64,000 bases of DNA from contig OZ024741.1 in the NCBI GenBank assembly GCA_964016885.1, positions 28,574,956 to 28,638,955 of the forward strand, in the 5' to 3' direction. Below the pieces are notes generated by a model that saw only the letters and a list, made by a program, of their open reading frames with translations, did not search any database and was not told where the DNA came from. Source of the DNA: Eledone cirrhosa (Eukaryota; Mollusca; Cephalopoda; Octopoda; Eledonidae). Within the stretch, counting starts at the first letter, position 1, and each line of letters starts with the position of its first letter. Below are positions 46,501 through 61,571 of the stretch, in pieces. A program made the position numbers and the translations under genes.

Positions 46501-49500
46501 CGACACAGCCAACCCAAGCATGGTGTCCAACACTCTACCGACACTGCCAACCCAAGCATGGTGTCCAACACTCTACCGACACTGCCAACCCAAGCATGGT
46601 GTCCAACAGTCTACCGACACTGCCAACCCAAGCATGGTGTCCAACACTCTACCGACGCTGCCAACCCAAGCATGGTGTCCAACACTCTACCGACACTGCC
46701 AATCCAAGCATGTGGTCCAACACTCTACCGACACTGCCAACCCAAGTATGGTGTCCAACACTCTACCGACACTGCCAACCCAAGCATGGTGTCCAACACT
46801 CTACCGACACTGCCAACCCAAGCATGGTGTCCAACAGTCTACCGACACTGCCAACCCAAGTATAGTGTCCAACACTCTACCGACACTGCCAACCCAAGCA
46901 TGGTGTCCAACACTCTACCGACACTGCCAACCCAAGCATGGTGTCCAACACTCTACCGACACTGCCAACCCAAGCATGGTGTCCAACACTCTACCGACAC
47001 TGCCAACCCAAGCATGGTGTCCAACACTCTACCGACACTGCCAACCCAAGCATGGTGTTCAATACTCTACCGACACAGCCAACCCAAGCATAGTGTCCAA
47101 CACTCTACCGACACTGCCAACCCCAGCATGGTGTCCAACAGTCTACCGACACAGCCAACCCAAGCATGGTGTCCAACACTCTACCGACACTGCCAACCCA
47201 AGCATGGTGTCCAACACTCTACCGACACTGCCAATCCAAGCATGTGGTCCAACACTCTACCGACACTGCCAACCCAAGTATGGTGTCCAACACTCTACCG
47301 ACACTGCCAACCCAAGCATGGTGTCCAACACTCTACCGACACTGCCAACCCAAGCATGGTGTCCAACAGTCTACCGACACTGCCAACCCAAGTATAGTGT
47401 CCAACACTCTACCGACACTGCCAACCCAAGCATGGTGTCCAACACTCTACCGACACTGCCAACCCAAGCATGGTGTCCAACACTCTACCGACATTACCAA
47501 CCCAAGCATGGTGTCCAACACTCTACCGACACTGCCAACCCAAGCATGGTGTCCAACACTCTACCGACACAGCCAACCCAAGCATAGTGTCCAACACTCT
47601 ACCGACACTGCCAACCCAAGCATGGTGTCCAACAGTCTACCGACACTGCCAACCCAAGCATGGTGTCCAACACTCTACCGACACTGCCAACCCAAGCATG
47701 GTGTCCAACACTCTACCGACACTGCCAATCCAAGCATGTGGTCCAACACTCTACCGACACTGCCAACCCAAGTATGGTGTCCAACACTCTACCGACACTG
47801 CCAACCCAAGCATGGTGTCCAACACTCTACCGACAGTGCCAACCCAAGCATGGTGTCGAACAGTCTACCGACACTGCCAACCCAAGCATGGTGTCCAACA
47901 CTCTACCGACACTGCCAACCCAAGCATGGTGTCCAACACTCTACCGACACTGCCAACCCAAGCATGGTGTGCAACACTCTACCGACACAGCCAACCCAAG
48001 CATAGTGTCCAACACTCTACCGACACTGCCAACCCAAGCATGGTGTCCAACACTCTACCGACACTGCCAACCCAAGCATGGTGTCCAACACTCTACCGAC
48101 ACTGCCAACCCAAGCATGGTGTCCAACACTCTACCGACACTGCCAACCCAAGCATGGTGTCCAACACTCTACCGACACTGCCAACCCAAGCATGGTGTCC
48201 AACACTCTACCGACACTGCCAACCCAAGCATGGTGTCCAACACTCTACCGACACTGCCAACCCAAGCATGGTGTCCAACACTCTACCGACACTGCCAACC
48301 CAAGCATGGTGTCCAACACTCTACCGACACTGCCAACCCAAGCATGGTGTCCAACACTCTACCGACACTGCCAACCAAAGTATTGTGTCCAACAATCTAC
48401 CGACACTGCCAACCCAAGCATAGTGTCCAACACTCTACCGACACTGCCAACCCAAGCATGGTGTCCAACACTCTACCGACACTGCCAACCCAAGCATGGT
48501 GTCCAACACTCTACCGACACTGCCAACCCAAGCATTGTGTCCAACACTCTACCGACACTGCCAACCCAAGCATGGTGTCCAACACTCTACCGACACTGCC
48601 AACCCAAGCATGGTGTCCAACACTCTACCGACACTGCCAACCCAAGCATGGTGTCCAACACTCTACCGACACTGCCAACCAAAGTATTGTGTCCAACACT
48701 CTACCGACACTGCCAACCCAAGCATGGTGTCCAACACTCTAACGACACTGCCAACCCAAGCATGTGGTCCAACACTCTACCGACACTGCCAACCCAAACA
48801 TGGGGTCCAACACTCTACCGACACTGCCAACCCAAGCATGGTGTCCAAAAGTCTACCGACACTGCCAACCCAAGTATAGTGTCCAACACTCTACCGACAC
48901 TGCCAACCCAAGCATGGTGTCCAACACTCTACCGACACTGCCAACCCAAGCATGGTGTCCAACACTCTACCGACACTGCCAACCCAAGCATGGTGTCCCA
49001 CACTCTACCGACACTGCCAACCCAAGCATGGTGTCCAACACTCTACCGACACTGCCAACCCAAGCATGGTGTCCAACACTCTACCGACACTGCCAACCCA
49101 AGCATGGTGTCCAACACTCTACCGACACTGCCAACCCAAGCATGGTGTCCAACACTCTACCGACACAGCCAACCCAAGCATAGTGTCCAACACTCTACCG
49201 ACACTGCCAACCCAAGCATGGTCTCCAACACTCTACCGACACTGCCAACCCAAGCATAGTGTCCAACACTCTACCGACACTGCCAACCCAAGCATGGTGT
49301 CCAACACTCTACCGACACTGCCAACCCAAGCATGGTGTCCAACACTCTACCGACACAGCCAACCCAAGAATAGTGTCCAACACTCTACCGACACTGCCAA
49401 CCCAAGCATGGTGTCCAACACTCTACCGACACAGCCAACCCAAGCATAGTGTCCAACACTCTACCGACACTGCCAACCCAAGCATGGTGTCCAACACTCT

Positions 49501-49700
49501 ACCGACACTGCCAACCCAAGCATGGTGTCCAACACTCTACCGACACTGCCAACCCAAGCATGATGTCCAACACTCTACCGACACTGCCAACCCAAGCATG
49601 GTGTCCAACACTCTACCGACACAACCAACCCAAGCATAGTGTCCAACACTCTAACGACACTGCCAACCCAAGCATGGTGTCCAACAGTCTACCGACACTG
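43525..49700. repeat. satellite higher-order repeat, unit H3 (partial, rearranged)
   Basis: Follows the H2 monomer order from the CCAACAATCT marker, at shifts of 7,980, 8,018, 8,208 and 8,056 bases in turn, so several gains and losses of whole monomers separate it from H2. From about 47470 it enters the block that is repeated at 49788 and 55868. The right limit is approximate. Confidence 0.7.
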
Positions 49701-52105
49701 CCAACCCAAGTATAGTGTCCAACACTCTACCGACACTGCCAACCCAAGCATGGTGTCCAACACTCTACCGACACTGCCAACCCAAGCATGGTGTCCAACA
49801 CTCTACCGACATTACCAACCCAAGCATGGTGTCCAACACTCTACCGACACTGCCAACCCAAGCATGGTGTCCAACACTCTACCGACACAGCCAACCCAAG
49901 CATAGTGTCCAACACTCTACCGACACTGCCAACCCAAGCATGGTGTCCAACAGTCTACCGACACTGCCAACCCAAGCATGGTGTCCAACACTCTACCGAC
50001 ACTGCCAACCCAAGCATGGTGTCCAACACTCTACCGACACTGCCAATCCAAGCATGTGGTCCAACACTCTACCGACACTGCCAACCCAAGTATGGTGTCC
50101 AACACTCTACCGACACTGCCAACCCAAGCATGGTGTCCAACACTCTACCGACAGTGCCAACCCAAGCATGGTGTCGAACAGTCTACCGACACTGCCAACC
50201 CAAGCATGGTGTCCAACACTCTACCGACACTGCCAACCCAAGCATGGTGTCCAACACTCTACCGACACTGCCAACCCAAGCATGGTGTGCAACACTCTAC
50301 CGACACAGCCAACCCAAGCATAGTGTCCAACACTCTACCGACACTGCCAACCCAAGCATGGTGTCCAACACTCTACCGACACTGCCAACCCAAGCATGGT
50401 GTCCAACACTCTACCGACACTGCCAACCCAAGCATGGTGTCCAACACTCTACCGACACTGCCAACCCAAGCATGGTGTCCAACACTCTACCGACACTGCC
50501 AACCCAAGCATGGTGTCCAACACTCTACCGACACTGCCAACCCAAGCATGGTGTCCAACACTCTACCGACACTGCCAACCCAAGCATGGTGTCCAACACT
50601 CTACCGACACTGCCAACCCAAGCATGGTGTCCAACACTCTACCGACACTGCCAACCCAAGCATGGTGTCCAACACTCTACCGACACTGCCAACCAAAGTA
50701 TTGTGTCCAACAATCTACCGACACTGCCAACCCAAGCATAGTGTCCAACACTCTACCGACACTGCCAACCCAAGCATGGTGTCCAACACTCTACCGACAC
50801 TGCCAACCCAAGCATGGTGTCCAACACTCTACCGACACTGCCAACCCAAGCATTGTGTCCAACACTCTACCGACACTGCCAACCCAAGCATGGTGTCCAA
50901 CACTCTACCGACACTGCCAACCCAAGCATGGTGTCCAACACTCTACCGACACTGCCAACCCAAGCATGGTGTCCAACACTCTACCGACACTGCCAACCAA
51001 AGTATTGTGTCCAACACTCTACCGACACTGCCAACCCAAGCATGGTGTCCAACACTCTAACGACACTGCCAACCCAAGCATGTGGTCCAACACTCTACCG
51101 ACACTGCCAACCCAAACATGGGGTCCAACACTCTACCGACACTGCCAACCCAAGCATGGTGTCCAAAAGTCTACCGACACTGCCAACCCAAGTATAGTGT
51201 CCAACACTCTACCGACACTGCCAACCCAAGCATGGTGTCCTACACTCTACCGACACTGCCAACCCAAGCATGGTGTCCAACACTCTACCGACACTGCCAA
51301 CCCAAGCATGGTGTCCCACACTCTACCGACACTGCCAACCCAAGCATGGTGTCCAACACTCTACCGACACTGCCAACCCAAGCATGGTGTCCAACACTCT
51401 ACCGACACTGCCAACCCAAGCATGGTGTCCAACACTCTACCGACACTGCCAACCCAAGCATGGTGTCCAACACTCTACCGACACAGCCAACCCAAGCATA
51501 GTGTCCAACACTCTACCGACACTGCCAACCCAAGCATGGTCTCCAACACTCTACCGACACTGCCAACCCAAGCATAGTGTCCAACACTCTACCGACACTG
51601 CCAACCCAAGCATGGTGTCCAACACTCTACCGACACTGCCAACCCAAGCATGGTGTCCAACACTCTACCGACACAGCCAACCCAAGAATAGTATCCAACA
51701 CTCTACCGACACTGCCAACCCAAGCATGGTGTCCAACACTCTACCGACACAGCCAACCCAAGCATAGTGTCCAACACTCTACCGACACTGCCAACCCAAG
51801 CATGGTGTCCAACACTCTACCGACACTGCCAACCCAAGCATGGTGTCCAACACTCTACCGACACTGCCAACCCAAGCATGATGTCCAACACTCTACCGAC
51901 ACTGCCAACCCAAGCATGGTGTCCAACACTCTACCGACACAACCAACCCAAGCATAGTGTCCAACACTCTAACGACACTGCCAACCCAAGCATGGTGTCC
52001 AACACTCTACCGACACTGCCAACCCAAGCATGATGTCCAACACTCTACCGACACTGCCAACCCAAGCATGGTGTCCAACACTCTACCGACACAGCCAACC
52101 CAAGC
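47470..52105. repeat. 2,318-base tandem duplication (61 monomers, two copies)
   Basis: 47470-49787 is repeated at 49788-52105 in the same monomer order, with markers GACAGTGCC and GTGTCGAACAG. A third copy of the block starts at 55868, 6,080 bases after the second. Confidence 0.85.
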
Positions 52106-52219
52106 ATGGTGTCCAACACTCTACCGACACTGCCAACCCAAGCATGATGTCCAACACTCTACCGACACTGCCAACCCAAACATGGTGTCCAACAGTCTAC
52201 CGACACTGCCACCCCAAGC

Positions 52220-55200
52220 ATGGTGTCCAACAGTCTACCGACACTGCCAACCCAAGCATGGTGTCCAACACTCTACCGACACTGCCAACCCAAGCATGAT
52301 GTCCAACACTCTACCGACACTGCCAACCCAAGCATGATGTCCAACACTCTACCGACACTGCCAACCCAAGCATGGTGTCCAACAGTCTACCGACACTGCC
52401 AACCCAAGCATAGTGTCCAACACTCTACCGACACTGCCAACCCAAGCATGGTGTCCAACACTCTAACGACACTGCCAACCCAAGCATGTGGTACAACACT
52501 CTACCGACACTGCCAACCCAAGCACGGTGTCCAACACTCTACCGACACTGCCAACCCAAGCATGGTGTCCAACACTCTACCGACACTGCCAACCCAAGCA
52601 TGGTGTCCAACACTCTACCGACACTGCCAACCCAAGCATGGTGTCCAACACTCTACCGACACTGCCAACCCAAGCATGTGGTCCAACACTCTACCGACAC
52701 TGCCAACCGAAGCATGGTGTCCAACACTCTACCGACACTGCTAACCCAAGCATGGTGTTCAACACTCTACCGACACGGCCAACCCAAGTATGGTGTCCAA
52801 CACTCTACCGACACTGCCAACCGAAGCATGGTGTCCAACACCCTACCGACACTGCCAACCCAAGCATGGTGTCCAACACTCTACCGACACTGCCAACCCA
52901 AGCATGTGGTCCAACACTCTACCGACACTGCCAACCCAAGTATGGTGTCCAACACTCTACCGACACTGCCAACCCAAGCATGGTGTCCAACACTCTACCG
53001 ACACTGCCAACCCAAGCATGGTGTCCAACACTCTACCGACACTGCCAACCCAAGTATGGTGTCCAACACTCTACCGACACTGCCAACCCAAGCATGGTGT
53101 CCAACACCCTACCGACACTGCCAACCCAAGCATGGTGTCCAACACTCTACCGACACTGCCAACCCAAGCATGTGGTCCAACACTCTACCGACACTGCCAA
53201 CCCAAGTATGGTGTCCAACACTCTACCGACACTGCCAACCCAAGCATGGTGTCCAACACTCTACCGACACTGCCAACCCAAGCATGGTGTCCAACACTCT
53301 ACCGACACTGCCAACCCAAGCATGGTGTCCAACACTCTACCGACACTGCCAACCCAAGTATGGTGTCCAACACTCTACCGACACTGCCAACCCAAGCATG
53401 ATGTCCAACACTCTACCGACACTGCCAACCCAAACATGGTGTCCAACAGTCTACCGACACTGCCAACCCAAGCATGGTATCCAACACTCTAACGACACTG
53501 CCAACCCAAAAATGTGGTCCAACACTCTACCCACACTGCCAACCCAAGCATGGTGTCCAACACTCTACCGACACTGCCAACCCAAGCATGGTGTCCAACA
53601 CTCTACCGACACAGCCAACCCAAGCATGGTGTCCAACACTCTACCGACACTGCCAACCCAAGCATGGTGTCCAACACTCTACCGACACTGCCAACCCAAG
53701 CATGGTGTCCAACACTCTACCGACACTGCCAACCCAAGCATGGTGTCCAACACTCTACCGACACTGCCAACCCAAGCATGATGTCCAACACTCTACCGAC
53801 ACTGCCAACCCAAGCATGTGGTCCAACACTCTACCGACACTGCCAACCCAAGCAGGGTGTCCAACACTCTACTGACACTGCCAACCCAAGCATGGTGTCC
53901 AACACTCTACCGACACTGCCAACCCAAGTATAGTGTCCAACACTCTACCGACACTGCCAACCCAAGCATGGTGTCCAACACTCTACCGACACTGCCAACC
54001 CAAGCATAGTGTCCAACACTCTACCGACACTGCCAACCCAATCATGGTGTCCAACACTCTACCGACACTGCCAACCCAAGTATAGTGTCCAACACTCTAC
54101 CGACACTGCCAACCCAAGCATGGTGTCCAACACTCTACCGACACTGCCAACCCAAGTACAGTGTCCAACACTCTACCGACACTGCCAACCAAAGTATGGT
54201 GTCCAACACTCTACCGACACTGCCAACCCAAGCATAGTGTCCAACACTCTACCGACACTGCCAACCCAAGCATGGTGTCCAACACTCTACCGACACTGCC
54301 AACCAAAGTATGGTGTCCAACACTCTACCGACACTGCCAACCCAAGCATAGTGTCCAACACTCTACCGACACTGCCAACCCAAGCATGGTGTCCAACACT
54401 CTACCGACACTGCCAACCCAAGCATGGTGTCCAACACTCTACCGACACTGCCAACCCAAGCATGGTGTCCAACACTCTACCGACACTGCCAACCAAAGTA
54501 TGGTGTCCAACACTGTACAGACACTGCCAACCCAAGCATGGTGTCCAACACTCTACCGACACTGCCAACCAAAGTATGGTGTCCAACACTCTACCGACAC
54601 TGCCAACCCAAGCATGGTGTCCAACACTCTACCGACACTGCCAACCAAAGTATGGTGTCCAACACTCTACCGACACTGCCAACCCAAGCATGGTGTCCAA
54701 CACTCTACCGACACTGCCAACCAAAGTATTGTGTCCAACACTCTACGGACACTGCCAACCCAAGCATAGTGTCCAACACTCTACCGACACTGCCAACCCA
54801 AGCATGGTGTCCAACACTCTACCGACACTGCCAACCCAAGCATAGTGTCCAACACTCTACCGACACTGCCAACCCAAGCATAGTGTCCAACACTCTACCG
54901 ACACTGCCAACCCAAGCATGGTGTCCAACACTCTACCGACACTGCCAAACCAAGCATGGTGTCCAACACTCTACCGACACTGCCAACCCAAGCATGGTGT
55001 CCAACAGTCTACCGACACTGCCAACCCAAGCATGGTGTCCAACACTCTACCGACGCTGCCAACCCAAGCATGGTGTCCAACACTCTACCGACACTGCCAA
55101 TCCAAGCATGTGGTCCAACACTCTACCGACACTGCCAACCCAAGTATGGTGTCCAACACTCTACCGACACTGCCAACCCAAGCATGGTGTCCAACACTCT

Positions 55201-58200
55201 ACCGACACTGCCAACCCAAGCATGGTGTCCAACAGTCTACCGACACTGCCAACCCAAGTATAGTGTCCAACACTCTACCGACACTGCCAACCCAAGCATG
55301 GTGTCCAACACTCTACCGACACTGCCAACCCAAGCATGGTGTCCAACACTCTACCGACACTGCCAACCCAAGCATGGTGTCCAACACTCTACCGACACTG
55401 CCAACCCAAGCATGGTGTCCAACACTCTACCGACACTGCCAACCCAAGCATGGTGTTCAATACTCTACCGACACAGCCAACCCAAGCATAGTGTCCAACA
55501 CTCTACCGACACTGCCAACCCCAGCATGGTGTCCAACAGTCTACCGACACAGCCAACCCAAGCATGGTGTCCAACACTCTACCGACACTGCCAACCCAAG
55601 CATGGTGTCCAACACTCTACCGACACTGCCAATCCAAGCATGTGGTCCAACACTCTACCGACACTGCCAACCCAAGTATGGTGTCCAACACTCTACCGAC
55701 ACTGCCAACCCAAGCATGGTGTCCAACACTCTACCGACACTGCCAACCCAAGCATGGTGTCCAACAGTCTACCGACACTGCCAACCCAAGTATAGTGTCC
55801 AACACTCTACCGACACTGCCAACCCAAGCATGGTGTCCAACACTCTACCGACACTGCCAACCCAAGCATGGTGTCCAACACTCTACCGACATTACCAACC
55901 CAAGCATGGTGTCCAACACTCTACCGACACTGCCAACCCAAGCATGGTGTCCAACACTCTACCGACACAGCCAACCCAAGCATAGTGTCCAACACTCTAC
56001 CGACACTGCCAACCCAAGCATGGTGTCCAACAGTCTACCGACACTGCCAACCCAAGCATGGTGTCCAACACTCTACCGACACTGCCAACCCAAGCATGGT
56101 GTCCAACACTCTACCGACACTGCCAATCCAAGCATGTGGTCCAACACTCTACCGACACTGCCAACCCAAGTATGGTGTCCAACACTCTACCGACACTGCC
56201 AACCCAAGCATGGTGTCCAACACTCTACCGACAGTGCCAACCCAAGCATGGTGTCGAACAGTCTACCGACACTGCCAACCCAAGCATGGTGTCCAACACT
56301 CTACCGACACTGCCAACCCAAGCATGGTGTCCAACACTCTACCGACACTGCCAACCCAAGCATGGTGTGCAACACTCTACCGACACAGCCAACCCAAGCA
56401 TAGTGTCCAACACTCTACCGACACTGCCAACCCAAGCATGGTGTCCAACACTCTACCGACACTGCCAACCCAAGCATGGTGTCCAACACTCTACCGACAC
56501 TGCCAACCCAAGCATGGTGTCCAACACTCTACCGACACTGCCAACCCAAGCATGGTGTCCAACACTCTACCGACACTGCCAACCCAAGCATGGTGTCCAA
56601 CACTCTACCGACACTGCCAACCCAAGCATGGTGTCCAACACTCTACCGACACTGCCAACCCAAGCATGGTGTCCAACACTCTACCGACACTGCCAACCCA
56701 AGCATGGTGTCCAACACTCTACCGACACTGCCAACCCAAGCATGGTGTCCAACACTCTACCGACACTGCCAACCAAAGTATTGTGTCCAACAATCTACCG
56801 ACACTGCCAACCCAAGCATAGTGTCCAACACTCTACCGACACTGCCAACCCAAGCATGGTGTCCAACACTCTACCGACACTGCCAACCCAAGCATGGTGT
56901 CCAACACTCTACCGACACTGCCAACCCAAGCATTGTGTCCAACACTCTACCGACACTGCCAACCCAAGCATGGTGTCCAACACTCTACCGACACTGCCAA
57001 CCCAAGCATGGTGTCCAACACTCTACCGACACTGCCAACCCAAGCATGGTGTCCAACACTCTACCGACACTGCCAACCAAAGTATTGTGTCCAACACTCT
57101 ACCGACACTGCCAACCCAAGCATGGTGTCCAACACTCTAACGACACTGCCAACCCAAGCATGTGGTCCAACACTCTACCGACACTGCCAACCCAAACATG
57201 GGGTCCAACACTCTACCGACACTGCCAACCCAAGCATGGTGTCCAAAAGTCTACCGACACTGCCAACCCAAGTATAGTGTCCAACACTCTACCGACACTG
57301 CCAACCCAAGCATGGTGTCCAACACTCTACCGACACTGCCAACCCAAGCATGGTGTCCAACACTCTACCGACACTGCCAACCCAAGCATGGTGTCCCACA
57401 CTCTACCGACACTGCCAACCCAAGCATGGTGTCCAACACTCTACCGACACTGCCAACCCAAGCATGGTGTCCAACACTCTACCGACACTGCCAACCCAAG
57501 CATGGTGTCCAACACTCTACCGACACTGCCAACCCAAGCATGGTGTCCAACACTCTACCGACACAGCCAACCCAAGCATAGTGTCCAACACTCTACCGAC
57601 ACTGCCAACCCAAGCATGGTCTCCAACACTCTACCGACACTGCCAACCCAAGCATAGTGTCCAACACTCTACCGACACTGCCAACCCAAGCATGGTGTCC
57701 AACACTCTACCGACACTGCCAACCCAAGCATGGTGTCCAACACTCTACCGACACAGCCAACCCAAGAATAGTGTCCAACACTCTACCGACACTGCCAACC
57801 CAAGCATGGTGTCCAACACTCTACCGACACAGCCAACCCAAGCATAGTGTCCAACACTCTACCGACACTGCCAACCCAAGCATGATGTCCAACACTCTAC
57901 CGACACTGCCAACCCAAGCATGGTGTCCAACACTCTACCGACACAGCCAACCCAAGCATGGTGTCCAACACTCTACCGACACTGCCAACCCAAGCATGAT
58001 GTCCAACACTCTACCGACACTGCCAACCCAAACATGGTGTCCAACAGTCTACCGACACTGCCACCCCAAGCATGGTGTCCAACAGTCTACCGACACTGCC
58101 AACCCAAGCATGGTGTCCAACACTCTACCGACACTGCCAACCCAAGCATGATGTCCAACACTCTACCGACACTGCCAACCCAAGCATGATGTCCAACACT

Positions 58201-61200
58201 CTACCGACACTGCCAACCCAAGCATGGTGTCCAACAGTCTACCGACACTGCCAACCCAAGCATAGTGTCCAACACTCTACCGACACTGCCAACCCAAGCA
58301 TGGTGTCCAACACTCTAACGACACTGCCAACCCAAGCATGTGGTACAACACTCTACCGACACTGCCAACCCAAGCACGGTGTCCAACACTCTACCGACAC
58401 TGCCAACCCAAGCATGGTGTCCAACACTCTACCGACACTGCCAACCCAAGCATGGTGTCCAACACTCTACCGACACTGCCAACCCAAGCATGGTGTCCAA
58501 CACTCTACCGACACTGCCAACCCAAGCATGTGGTCCAACACTCTACCGACACTGCCAACCGAAGCATGGTGTCCAACACTCTACCGACACTGCTAACCCA
58601 AGCATGGTGTTCAACACTCTACCGACACGGCCAACCCAAGTATGGTGTCCAACACTCTACCGACACTGCCAACCGAAGCATGGTGTCCAACACCCTACCG
58701 ACACTGCCAACCCAAGCATGGTGTCCAACACTCTACCGACACTGCCAACCCAAGCATGTGGTCCAACACTCTACCGACACTGCCAACCCAAGTATGGTGT
58801 CCAACACTCTACCGACACTGCCAACCCAAGCATGGTGTCCAACACTCTACCGACACTGCCAACCCAAGCATGGTGTCCAACACTCTACCGACACTGCCAA
58901 CCCAAGTATGGTGTCCAACACTCTACCGACACTGCCAACCCAAGCATGGTGTCCAACACCCTACCGACACTGCCAACCCAAGCATGGTGTCCAACACTCT
59001 ACCGACACTGCCAACCCAAGCATGTGGTCCAACACTCTACCGACACTGCCAACCCAAGTATGGTGTCCAACACTCTACCGACACTGCCAACCCAAGCATG
59101 GTGTCCAACACTCTACCGACACTGCCAACCCAAGCATGGTGTCCAACACTCTACCGACACTGCCAACCCAAGCATGGTGTCCAACACTCTACCGACACTG
59201 CCAACCCAAGTATGGTGTCCAACACTCTACCGACACTGCCAACCCAAGCATGATGTCCAACACTCTACCGACACTGCCAACCCAAACATGGTGTCCAACA
59301 GTCTACCGACACTGCCAACCCAAGCATGGTATCCAACACTCTAACGACACTGCCAACCCAAAAATGTGGTCCAACACTCTACCCACACTGCCAACCCAAG
59401 CATGGTGTCCAACACTCTACCGACACTGCCAACCCAAGCATGGTGTCCAACACTCTACCGACACAGCCAACCCAAGCATGGTGTCCAACACTCTACCGAC
59501 ACTGCCAACCCAAGCATGGTGTCCAACACTCTACCGACACTGCCAACCCAAGCATGGTGTCCAACACTCTACCGACACTGCCAACCCAAGCATGGTGTCC
59601 AACACTCTACCGACACTGCCAACCCAAGCATGATGTCCAACACTCTACCGACACTGCCAACCCAAGCATGTGGTCCAACACTCTACCGACACTGCCAACC
59701 CAAGCAGGGTGTCCAACACTCTACTGACACTGCCAACCCAAGCATGGTGTCCAACACTCTACCGACACTGCCAACCCAAGTATAGTGTCCAACACTCTAC
59801 CGACACTGCCAACCCAAGCATGGTGTCCAACACTCTACCGACACTGCCAACCCAAGCATAGTGTCCAACACTCTACCGACACTGCCAACCCAATCATGGT
59901 GTCCAACACTCTACCGACACTGCCAACCCAAGTATAGTGTCCAACACTCTACCGACACTGCCAACCCAAGCATGGTGTCCAACACTCTACCGACACTGCC
60001 AACCCAAGTACAGTGTCCAACACTCTACCGACACTGCCAACCAAAGTATGGTGTCCAACACTCTACCGACACTGCCAACCCAAGCATAGTGTCCAACACT
60101 CTACCGACACTGCCAACCCAAGCATGGTGTCCAACACTCTACCGACACTGCCAACCAAAGTATGGTGTCCAACACTCTACCGACACTGCCAACCCAAGCA
60201 TAGTGTCCAACACTCTACCGACACTGCCAACCCAAGCATGGTGTCCAACACTCTACCGACACTGCCAACCCAAGCATGGTGTCCAACACTCTACCGACAC
60301 TGCCAACCCAAGCATGGTGTCCAACACTCTACCGACACTGCCAACCAAAGTATGGTGTCCAACACTGTACAGACACTGCCAACCCAAGCATGGTGTCCAA
60401 CACTCTACCGACACTGCCAACCCAAGCATGGTGTCCAACACTCTACCGACACTGCCAACCAAAGTATGGTGTCCAACACTCTACCGACACTGCCAACCCA
60501 AGCATGGTGTCCAACACTCTACCGACACTGCCAACCAAAGTATGGTGTCCAACACTCTACCGACACTGCCAACCCAAGCATGGTGTCCAACACTCTACCG
60601 ACACTGCCAACCAAAGTATTGTGTCCAACACTCTACGGACACTGCCAACCCAAGCATAGTGTCCAACACTCTACCGACACTGCCAACCCAAGCATGGTGT
60701 CCAACACTCTACCGACACTGCCAACCCAAGCATAGTGTCCAACACTCTACCGACACTGCCAACCCAATCATGGTGTCCAACACTCTACCGACACTGCCAA
60801 CCCAAGTATAGTGTCCAACACTCTACCGACACTGCCAACCCAAGCATGGTGTCCAACACTCTACCGACACTGCCAACCCAAGTACAGTGTCCAACACTCT
60901 ACCGACACTGCCAACCAAAGTATGGTGTCCAACACTCTACCGACACTGCCAACCCAAGCATAGTGTCCAACACTCTACCGACACTGCCAACCCAAGCATG
61001 GTGTCCAACACTCTACCGACACTGCCAACCAAAGTATGGTGTCCAACACTCTACCGACACTGCCAACCCAAGCATAGTGTCCAACACTCTACCGACACTG
61101 CCAACCCAAGCATGGTGTCCAACACTCTACCGACACTGCCAACCCAAGCATGGTGTCCAACACTCTACCGACACTGCCAACCCAAGCATGGTGTCCAACA

Positions 61201-61571
61201 CTCTACCGACACTGCCAACCAAAGTATGGTGTCCAACACTGTACAGACACTGCCAACCCAAGCATGGTGTCCAACACTCTACCGACACTGCCAACCAAAG
61301 TATGGTGTCCAACACTCTACCGACACTGCCAACCCAAGCATGGTGTCCAACACTCTACCGACACTGCCAACCAAAGTATGGTGTCCAACACTCTACCGAC
61401 ACTGCCAACCCAAGCATGGTGTCCAACACTCTACCGACACTGCCAACCAAAGTATTGTGTCCAACACTCTACGGACACTGCCAACCCAAGCATAGTGTCC
61501 AACACTCTACCGACACTGCCAACCCAAGCATGGTGTCCAACACTCTACCGACACTGCCAACCCAAGCATAG
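52220..61571. repeat. nested higher-order duplications at shifts of 5,852, 6,726 and 874 bases
   Basis: 52220 to about 54600 repeats at 58072 to about 60450 (154 monomers apart), with markers GTGGTACAAC, AGCACGGTG and CCAACCGAAG. The stretch 54009-54845 recurs at 59861 and again at 60735 (23 monomers apart). Block 46558-49639 also returns at 54956-58037, 221 monomers (8,398 bases) on. Confidence 0.75.

Noticed and set aside
48389..56787. CCAACAATCT monomers at 48389, 50707 and 56787 as further H-unit borders
   Set aside because: They follow TATTGTGT rather than CATGGTGT and their neighbours differ from the 27489 marker, so they are an independent variant that belongs to the 2,318-base block.
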